DNA from: Adiantum capillus-veneris
Taxonomy: Eukaryota; Streptophyta; Polypodiopsida; Polypodiales; Pteridaceae
Reading direction: 5' to 3'
Assembly: GCA_014529385.2 (NCBI GenBank)
Contig: CM043953.1
Location: forward strand, 98,959,342 to 99,023,341
Length of the DNA: 64,000 bases
Positions 56,131 to 64,000 of the stretch are shown piece by piece. How positions within the stretch are numbered: the stretch's first letter is position 1; each line of letters opens with the position of its first letter. The notes beneath the pieces are model-generated. The model was not told the origin of the DNA, searched no databases, and was given only the letters and a program-made list of their open reading frames with translations. Both the position numbers and the translations under genes were made by a program.

Positions 56131-57290
56131 ACAAGTTACTAAGCACTAGAGATGCAATGCATAAAATGCATAAGTTATGGTACAAGTATTTGATTGATCA
56201 CTTGAGGCTGGTCTAGGAGGTGCACTGGGTGTTCTATGTACCTTTTCCTCCCCAGCCTCTTTCGACAAACATCCTTCTTGTTTGGTGAAATGCGAGTCTC
56301 CACTTTCCAAAATGTGTAGATCAATTCCTTCATTTCAACTGTACAGGGCTATGACAATGTTGCTTGTGACATGCAACCAATGAAAACAATCAACCATCAA
56401 CATCGGCTTCGCTTGTCGTGATCTCGCCTTGTACAAGGTGCGATGATTGACATTTAGGACCCTAGCAATTTTTGCAATAGACATGTTTTCCTTTGAATTC
56501 AACATCATCTGCAATGCTGCATTCTTCAAAAACAACTCCTCATTGGAACTTGGCTGCTTGACGGTAGCTAGTGTGATGCTGACATTGGAGACAATTGCGG
56601 TCTATACAGCAACCTCCTCCTCGAAAGACTCATCATGGATCGCCTGAACATGTTGATGTTGAGCAACAAGATTCCAGTTTTCCCACTTTGCTTCTGTACT
56701 AAAACCTTCAGTCCTTCTCTTGAAAGCTCTCACAATCTCGAAAGAGATTTTCTTTTTCTCCTCATCTTTGAGGGCATGATGTTGTCGCTCAAATTTCATT
56801 TGATTCTGCTCCCGTTGTTTCCTCTTTCTTACTCTCTCATATTCCCTGATTGAAGAAAGAGCTGGATCTTGGGAGTTGTAATTCATTGCCTGTAGTGGCT
56901 CTCTTCTGCTTTTTCCTGAGAACTGTAGACGTGCATAATATGTTACTTACTTAAATCACTTGAATGTATAGCTGTCAACACTTGATGTTGTAATACACAC
57001 ATACTATGAACAAATGCCCTCACAAAACTATAGATGTGACCAACAAAACCAATGACTTCATTTGGAGTGGGTGGGCTACACATAAGATTTGCTTACCATC
57101 AGATTACAGTACGGCTCCATTTCCAGCATTGGAGCTAGTGGCAATAATGTTGGCTGCTGGTTCTCCATTTCTATAGGTTTGTGTCAGAACGAGAGAAAGA
57201 GCTCAACTTTGACACTAATCTCTCAGGCAGGATTCTCGATGCAAGGAATGAATGAGAGAGAGAGCAAGACTCAACAAACCGCCTGCTAGT

Positions 57291-57434
<144 letters not shown>

Positions 57435-57715
57435 TCCCCACGTCGTCTTTAGTAACTGAAACAGAAGCACATGAGGAGGGAAAATAAATTTTTAATGGAA
57501 AATTTGAAATTCAAAGGGCTTGCCCATCCATTTTCAGTATATGCTCACAAGCACAAGTAACTAGCATTGTCCGGGACAACATATTCAGTGACACGTTAAC
57601 ATGCTTCTACCCAAGAAGGGAAATCTTGTAATTCTCAAAGCTCAAAAACATGGTATCTTGTACTCCATGTATGTATCTTTTTACAATATGATTTTGTTTC
57701 TATAGCCGAGTTGCT
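57435..57715. other. no recognisable gene
   Basis: AT-rich sequence between the microsatellite and the copia integrase relic. No LTR or primer site seen. Confidence 0.35.
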
Positions 57716-57719
57716 GTGT

Positions 57720-58806
57720 CGACTAGGTTATGGCATAGCTGGCTAGGTCATATGAGCTAGAAGGAAATGAAAAATCTAGCATTTTTTGGCCTATTTTTTC
57801 AGTTTTAAGTTTTTGGGACTTTTGTTTGTGTGAGCATTATGTTTATGGCAAGCATACTAGGACTATTCATTTTCCATTGAATGGGAGACATGTTGTGCCA
57901 GTAGAGCTTGTACATAGTGACATATGTGGTCCTATACCAAAATCTCTAGGGGGAGCTACTTACTTTGTAGCATTTGTACATGAATTTTCACAAAAGGTGA
58001 GGGTTTACCCCCTTGAAACATAAGGATGAGGTATTCTCTACATTCCAGAAGTTCCTTACACTTGTTGAGAATCAATCAGGCAAAAGGCTTAAAGGCTTGA
58101 GGATTGACAATGATGGGGTGTATGTCTTAAAATACATGATAGACTTTTGTGCAAAGAGTGCAATTTGATGATAGTTTACTCCACCACACACACCCACTCA
58201 GAATGGAGTTGCTAAGCGTATGAATCACATGATTCAAGAGCGTGTTACAACTATGCTTTCTATACTAAACCTTATGCAAGGCTTCTAGGATAATGGTTTT
58301 TTGACAACGGTTCACATCATAAAGAGATCACCTAGTATGTCATTAAATTATAATACTTTAGAGGAGTTATGGTCTTGCAAGAAAACACACTATGATCATT
58401 TACATGTCTTTGGTTGCACGGCATATGGTCATGTGCCAAAGAAGGAGCTTCAAAAAAATCTTGACTCAAAGTGAGACAAATGCATCTTTGTTGGGATATG
58501 CTGCAAATGAAAGACGTTCTATTGTCTCTGGCACTCAAAATCTCATAAATTATTTTCAATTCACACATGATCTTCAATTATTCAAAGATGCATAAGAAGT
58601 CAGTCAAAGAGGTTGAGTACGAAAGAGTCACATTTGAGGATGCTGCCTTGGATTTGATAGAAACTCACAAGTCTAATGAGGAGCCTTCTGTTGGAATTAG
58701 GGTTGCAAGAAAACACACACAATTTGGAGAAGACAAAAGGAAGCTCAAGGCACACAACATAGAGTATATACTTAGTGTGCAATGGAAAGATAAGTTAGCC
58801 CTAGAG
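57720..58806 (+). pseudogene. copia integrase relic
   Basis: The reading starts with RLWHSWLGHMS (GAG-pre-integrase) near 57728 and the zinc-type CEHYVYGK near 57835. It passes HSDICGPIPKSLGGATYFVAF of the integrase core, RIDNDGVY (second catalytic Asp) near 58105 and NGVAKRMNHMIQERV near 58205, where the catalytic Glu reads Lys. It then continues to the VFGCTAYGHVPKKE block near 58410. Several stops and shifts are present. It is related to, but clearly diverged from, the copia element at the start of the window. No RT is attached; it abuts a copia LTR-like end on the opposite strand at 58807. Confidence 0.82.
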
Positions 58807-59722
58807 TGATGGGCGTATATACAATGCACAGGGGGAAAAAACCTCCTAGTGAGGGAAAAAATGCCCCGGCAGTCCTAAGTGTGTTCACACACATCACTAC
58901 CACATGTATAGGGTAACAAATCCCCCCTGGAGTGATGCGGTGAATGAGAGCTGGCACATAGAGTAAAGGGAAGTGCCATGTCCTGAGGACATGATCAGTC
59001 CACAAAGGCAAGTAAGCCCAAAGCTTTGAAAAAATCTTTGAACTTATCATGAGACCATGCCTTTGTGAAAAGATCTGCAAGGTTGTCCTGTGTTGGCACA
59101 TAAGCCAAGCTGATCTCTCCTGCTAAGAGCCTCTCCTTGACATAGTGGTAATGCACCTCAATGTGCTTTGTGCGAGCATGAAAAACGAGGTTCCTCGCAA
59201 CTGCCAATGCGCTCTGGCTGTCAATGTAGATATTGTTGGCAATGTTCTATCCAACACCCAAATCAGCCACCATAAGGCGTATGAGCCATATACACTCAAT
59301 TCTAGCTGTGAAGACTGCCCTTACTCAGCTTCACAACTCAAAGTGGCCACAATAGTTTTCTTCTTGCTCAACCATGATATACATGAACTGCCAAGCATGA
59401 AACAAAAACCACTTGTGGACACTCGCGTGTCAAAACAACCAGCCCAATCTGAGTCCAAAAAAGCATGCAGGTCTGGCGGCAATGATCCCCCCTTGGGATA
59501 AAACAAGCCAAGATGTAAAGTGCCACTCAAGTAGTGGAAAATCCTCTTGACAGCCTGCCAATGCTTAGACCCTAGGCTATGCATAAATCTGTTGACCTGT
59601 GAGACTGCAAACTGAATATCCGGCCTCCTATTGCATACATAAATGAGGCATCCAACAACAGTTTGGTAAAGAGTGACATCTGTAGGATCAGGAGCATCAT
59701 GAAGACTCAATTGCAAACCTAT
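58807..59722 (-). mobile_element. 3' end of a minus-strand copia element
   Basis: It consists of the RT-RNase H end of pol (59716-58995), a polypurine tract CCAGGGGGGATT (about 58919-58930 on the minus strand) and a short candidate LTR (58918-58807), TGTTACCC...CATCA. Upstream sequence is missing because the truncated gypsy LTR begins near 59725. The LTR length of 112 bp is a guess, since no partner is present. Confidence 0.6.
58995..59716 (-). pseudogene. copia RT tail and RNase H
   Basis: The frame from 59716 has YQTVVGCLIYVCNRRPDIQF, QVNRFMHSLGSKHWQAVKRI and the RNase H Asp in AFLDSDWAGC. It reaches WLSKKKTIVATLSCEAE (catalytic Glu), where TAG breaks it near 59321. A second frame from 59207 gives VARNLVFHARTKHIEVHYHY and ends ADLFTKAWSHDKF. 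This is the standard C-terminus of a copia polyprotein, of a lineage different from the Tork-like copy at the window start. Confidence 0.85.
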
Positions 59723-59724
59723 TT

Positions 59725-60390
59725 CTATGGGAGTGGTCTAAGCTTGTTGAGAAGTGAGAGCCTACACCAACACTCTTGGCTATGGAATGCAAATCTAACA
59801 AGAGCCATGATTCAATGCTTAAGCTTGCCATCTTCTCCATCTTCATTACTATGCTATTATGTATGCTAGCAAGAAGAGTGATGATAAGTGAGGAACTATT
59901 TATTTCTCCTATGGAATGTTTCTTCTTCCTCTTCCTTACCCTCATTCCCCGCTAGATCTCTCCGCCTTTGAAGGTGTTTGAGGCTTTGGGACTGAGGCCG
60001 GGGATGGTTAATGCTTTTACAAAGTTTATGTTATGCTCGTAATGCATGAAGCTTTCCATCTTCATAGCATCACCAAGGTAACAAGGAACAAAAATATTGT
60101 ATTATATCAAGTCTCTCTTTATGAGAGAATCTATAATACAAAAGCCTATTGGAGGGGGGCCTGGCTCCACATAAATCCGATCCTCAATTGTTGTCAAGTT
60201 CTCTAATTCTCTCTCTCTCTCTCTCTCTCTCTCGCAAAAGTATTGTTCATGCCAAGTTAATTAATTACTATGGTTATGTTTCTATTGCTAACTAAGTTCA
60301 CCCGCTATGCTCACAAAAAGTAACTCACAAAAGTGCTTTTTCTAATTTCCTAATTCCTCTACTCTCAAAGTTCATAGGCCATATCCGTTA
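59725..60390 (+). repeat. partial 5' LTR of the second gypsy copy
   Basis: It aligns with the reverse complement of about 45601-46250. Shared blocks include AAGCTTGTTGAGAAG, GCCTACACCAACA, AAAGGTGT(G/T)TGAGG, TTGGAGGGGGG and the end AGGCCAT...GTTACA. It carries a (CT)n run at about 60206-60233, expanded relative to the first copy. The 5' part of the LTR is missing. Confidence 0.85.
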
Positions 60391-60470
60391 CATTGGTAAG
60401 AGAGCATTTGGTTTCTCTTTTCTTGCTTAAGAAGAGAGGTCCTTAAGTAGCCTATAAATGGTTGATTCAA
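60391..60470 (+). other. degenerate primer site and leader of the second gypsy copy
   Basis: TTGGTAAGAGAGC replaces the primer site TTGGTATCAAAGC. The following GTTTCTCTTTTCTTG and GAGGTCCTTAAG match the leader of the first copy, which supports that leader's assignment. Confidence 0.75.
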
Positions 60471-63400
60471 TGGCGAAGTCCCAAAGACATGGAAAACTCT
60501 ACGAGTTTCCATCATGAAGCAATTCCTTGTAAGCAATGCAAAGGACAAAGTGCTTATTGAATGGTGGAGTTTGAAGCTTCTCCCCCATGATTCTAACCAC
60601 AAATATGTGGATAAGTTTTGTTACTTACGTCTCAAGGCTATTGTCTTTCAAAAGATAGACTTTGGTGCCGAGCAAAAGTAACAATTTTGTGCGGGATTAT
60701 TTGAAGAGATGGCCGAGTACGTCAACTCCCAACGGCCTGATTCTATCATGGAAATAATCCACCACTCTATGGTTGCTTCACGCATCAATTTCCAACAAGG
60801 GGCTAAAAGGAATGCCAAGCCCATGGGAGACAAAGGTCAAAATGAAAGCAAAGGAAAAGAATAATGCTCAAAATTCTTCCTAAGGCAACTCTATCAACAA
60901 CAATAAAGCTAAGGAGAAAGGACTCTACAAAGGCAAGAATCAACTTTCTCCCGAGTAGCTAGAGCGTTATTACAAAGATAACCGGTGCTTCAAGTGCTGG
61001 GATCAAGGAAAGGCCTATTGTGCCTACCCCAAAGAAATGTGTACAATGAGCCACCGCCTAGAGCCTCTATGGTTCAAGCTCCAAAAGAGGATGCTCATTG
61101 CAAGGATTTCTCCTTTCCTATGCTTGGGAAAAGATGCAAGAGCATGATGCCTTTATATTGTTTGACCCTAGTTCAACTCACAACTTCATATCCACGGAGT
61201 TGACCACCAAGCTAGGCATACAAGCCCATAAGATGGGAGATACATTGAAAGCCGATGGAGCTATCAAGGGACAAGATGTCTCAGTTACTCTTTTAATTAT
61301 AAAATTGAGGCATCATGTGCAAAGCTATGTGGACAAAGAGGATTTCTTTATCTCCCCTCTCAAACATGAGGATGTTATTGTCGGGGCACTATGGTTTAAC
61401 CGCATGGCTTCCAACATGAAGTTCCTTGAAATGAGAATCTAATTCACCTACAGGGAGAAGAGCATGTGCATAGATGCTAATGAGTCGGGGACACCATATC
61501 CCTAGTAAATACGCTTGCTTTTGATAAGTCCATGAAAATCTCTACTTTTGCATATATGATTTTTGTTAGAGAATCTGTAAATGATTCTAATGTTTTCACA
61601 TGTAGCAATAAAGGGAATCAAGAGGATTTAGAGTTGTCTAATTTCCTAAATGGATTCTAAGATGTTTTCAATGATGACATCCCTAGTGAGCTACCTCCAA
61701 AATGAGGGATGATGACCATGCAATGGAGCTCCTATTAGAAAGCTCACCGCCTAACAAGCCTCCTTATCGAGTTTCACAAGCTCAACAAGAGGAGATCATG
61801 AGGCAAGTGAATGAATTGGTGGAAAAAGGGATGGTGAGGTCTAGATCCTCTCCATTCTGTTCACCAATACTTTTAGTGCAAAAGAAAGACGGCACATATC
61901 ACATGTGTGTCGACTATAGAGCACTAAATAAGATCAATATCAAAAATAGATTTCATGTGCCACGGGCCACTCAAATTCTCTTGAGGAGTACAAGCGACAC
62001 CTCCAGGTAATCTTTCAAGTTGTGAGAAAGAATAAACTTTTCATTAATAAAGAGAAAAGTGATTTTTCCTACAAGAGAGATTCAATATTTAGGTCACATT
62101 ATCTCTAAAGGTGGCACTCGTATGGATCCAACAAAGTTGGAGGTAATAAAAGGATGGCCTAATCCAAGGAATCTACAGGAGGTACAAAGCTTTATAGGTA
62201 TGTGTGCATACTATACATGCTTCATAGAAAAATTCTCGCTAATAGCAGGTCCATTACATGACTTAACGAGAAAGAACGTTAAGTAATCATGGAATGCAAA
62301 AGTGCAAGAAGATTTTGAGAAGCTTATCTCTCAATGTGTGCTCACACTACTAGATATTTCAAAGCCATTTGAGGTTCAATGTGATGCTTGTGGTTATTGC
62401 CTTGGAATTGTTTTGCTTCAAGAAGGGCGTGCCATAGCATATGAGAGTCAAAGAATCAACTCTGATAAGCGAGGATTGGGAAAATACAAAAAAGAGCTAC
62501 TAGCTATTCTATATGCCCTAGATACATGGAAACAACATCTCTTGGGGACTCCATTCATCCTACAAATGGATCACAAGCCTCAAGAACTTCATGATGCAAA
62601 CCAAGCTCTTCTACAAACATATGAGGTGGGCAAATTTTCTTTTGCAATTTAAATTTCATATTGCTTACATTGTTGGCAAGCACAATCAAGTGGTCGATGC
62701 ACTTTCACAACGGCCAAGGGTAAATGTGGTGTCTATAGCAACTCACGATGATCTATCTTTTATGATAGATGAGTACCGAGACTTTAAGTACGTAATTATA
62801 GTCTTTGCATTAGGGAAGGAAAAAGAACCATTCACCTTGAAGGATGGTTACCTTCTAAACGGCAATAGGATATGTGTTACTCACCCATACAATAAGAAAG
62901 TCATGTATGAATCCCATGCTTCTCATTATGCTAGGCAAAGAAGGATTCCATAATCTACTCTTCAAGGAGTAGAAATGAATTTATGTTGGCCTACCATGAA
63001 AAGTAAACATACCATGAAGAGTATATTTTAAAATGTGTGGTATGCCAAAAGTCAAAATTTGACTGAGGGAAGCACCTTGGATTGTTTCAGTCTCGATAGG
63101 CTTAACAAGAAAACACACTCTATGCCTCTCAAAAAGACTATTAAGGCACATCAAACGGAAACCCTCTTTATATCTCAAATTTTCAAGTATCATGGCTTGT
63201 CAACATTCATAGTGTCGGACAACGATCCTAGAATGACCAATAATTTCTAGAAGGGTCTCTTTGAGAATCTAGGAAGTAGATTAAACTTCTCTTTTGGCCT
63301 ATCATCCACAAACGGATGACCAAAGTAAAATAACTAATCTAATGATTTTTGAATCTACTAAATACCTATGTCATGGGAAGTAGATCAAGGTTCTCAATAG

Positions 63401-63900
63401 GAGAAGTACCTACCTCTTATAGAGAATGCGTACAATGACATTGTACATACTTCTATGGGGAAATTAACTTTCAAGGATAAAGAGGAAAGATCCAAAAGTC
63501 CCTTACTATTTAAAGTACACGGGAAGATCTTCACAGTTGATGAATATAGCCAAGACTCTTAAGAATCTTTTCCAAAGATTAAAGAGGTTATATCCATCTC
63601 ACAGCAAAGGCAAAAAGGACTGCTAGCACAAAAGAGCCTTACCCTTTAAGGAAAATGTTTACAAAGGAGCACCACCAAAAGAAGCAATAGTTGCAGACCC
63701 TCCAAAAAAAGAAGATCAAGAAGGAGTAATTCAATCTGAGTCCATCCTATGACATGAAGAAAAGGTATTAAGAAACGATAAGATTATCTGACAATATCTT
63801 ATTAAGTTAAAGAATTACCCTTTTAAAGATGCTAAAGGGATGCAAGGAACCTAGCTTAAGGATAATATGAATCTTTTCAATGCTTACAATGGTGCCTTAA
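60471..63900 (+). pseudogene. gypsy gag-pol, multiply broken
   Basis: Gag core (VPKTWKTLRVSIMKQFL) starts at 60471. A damaged zinc knuckle, CFKCWDQGKAYCAY (His and last Cys lost), is near 60990. The protease site FILFDPSSTHNFIS (near 61150) continues collinearly into LGIQAHKMGD and HEDVIVGALWF to 61442. RT has SPFCSPILLVQKKDG and MCVDYRALN near 61850-61930, then jumps to KRHLQVIFQVV, so the catalytic YxDD stretch is deleted. RNase H (FEVQCDACGYCLGIVLL, KELLAILYALDTWK) is at 62330-62560. Integrase pieces are TMKSKHTMK near 63000 and SDNDPRMTNNF near 63220. The chromodomain-like YLIKLKNYPFKDAK is near 63800. Confidence 0.85.
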
Positions 63901-64000
63901 AGTAAGCATATGAAAATGCATTTTAAATGAACAATGTTTTTGTCTTATAAGACTCATTCTTAGGATCATTTTTGTGGTGACGACGTCTTCCAAACACCAA

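Larger units (their letters stand above)
53586..56886 (-). pseudogene. transposase-like gene, helix-turn-helix plus catalytic-type domain, intron filled with satellite
   Basis: Minus strand. Exon A (56886-56202) encodes a charged start (REYERVRKRKQREQ), meets TAG at 56602, and continues in frame into a helix-turn-helix, MSIAKIARVLNVNHRTLYKA. After a frameshift it reads TFWKVETRISPNKKDVCRKR and ends at donor CAA/GTGATC. The intron (56201-54540) is palindromic repeat block 3. Exon B starts at acceptor TTGCAG/GTTGAG (54539) in phase: FKEKHPDYKIGIKTFEMLK, CCCKYHVQM, TAG at 54395, then a Cys-rich block and VIVSIVDFAENYAFKEQNE, QSMHWHSSQVTIFV. The protein resembles a family of repeated plant and animal proteins that I take to be DNA transposases; the superfamily is not assigned. 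The 3' end is cut by a 72-bp duplication. Confidence 0.6.
59725..64000 (+). mobile_element. second copy of the gypsy family, collinear, decayed, runs off the window
   Basis: It starts inside an LTR (about 59725-60390) that matches the sense strand of the 1592-bp LTRs at 38.4-47.2 kb. It continues through the primer-site position and leader, deletes the 5' half of gag, and then runs gag, protease, RT, RNase H and integrase in one direction. The last bases (TTTTTGTCTTATAAGACTC and GACGACGTCTTCCAAACACC) match the 3' untranslated part of the first copy, so the 3' LTR lies just beyond 64000. It is more decayed than the first copy and serves as the reference for the normal gene order. Confidence 0.88.

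Overview
The window is nuclear DNA from a eukaryote, almost certainly a land plant. The evidence is Ty1/copia and Ty3/gypsy LTR retrotransposons primed by initiator-tRNA-Met, L1-type LINE remnants, a Helitron that carries a spliced RPA-like gene, GT-AG introns and long CT/GA microsatellites. No ordinary host gene was recognised with confidence. A fern, lycophyte, bryophyte or gymnosperm is plausible, but this is a guess.

Layout. 1-3.6 kb: 3' part of a Tork/Tnt1-like copia element. 3.6-5.1 kb: a second LTR followed by a primer site and an unknown ORF. 5.8-12.5 kb: a LINE reverse transcriptase split by a 5.6-kb non-coding LTR element (6493-12106, 173-bp LTRs, TTCTT duplication). 12.5-14 kb: LINE ORF1 remains on the minus strand. 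14-22.2 kb: another LINE split by a minus-strand copia element (15293-18909, 256-bp LTRs, GGGGC duplication) and again by a non-coding LTR element (19111-~22164). 22.2-23.8 kb: nothing recognisable.

23.8-31.2 kb, minus strand: a Helitron with a five-exon RPA70-like gene and a RepHel transposase (HUH nuclease plus PIF1 helicase). The transposase carries a C-terminal endonuclease/exonuclease/phosphatase (EEP) domain. 31.2-36.6 kb: AT-rich DNA, small tandem repeats, a MITE-like inverted-repeat element and a long CA microsatellite. 36.6-37.8 kb: copia gag-protease relic. 38401-47192: a complete gypsy element with 1592-bp LTRs and a GGGCC duplication, in which the gag block is inverted relative to pol and the primer site.

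47.2-57.4 kb is the most unusual region. Broken multi-exon coding sequence lies on the plus strand: unknown exons, a coiled coil, a RING-like zinc domain, an acidic exon and an FCP1/NIF-like HAD domain with a catalytic Asp replaced. A transposase-like gene with a helix-turn-helix lies on the minus strand. Between and inside them are three blocks of a satellite-like repeat built on the 16-bp palindrome TATGCTAATTAGCATA and its variants. 57.7-64 kb: two copia fragments in opposite orientation and a second, decayed, collinear copy of the gypsy family running off the window end.

Most coding sequence is broken. The clear exception is the Helitron RPA-like gene, whose five predicted exons join into one open frame of 495 codons. 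All coordinates and alignments were made by eye; family names rest on motif recognition, not on searches.
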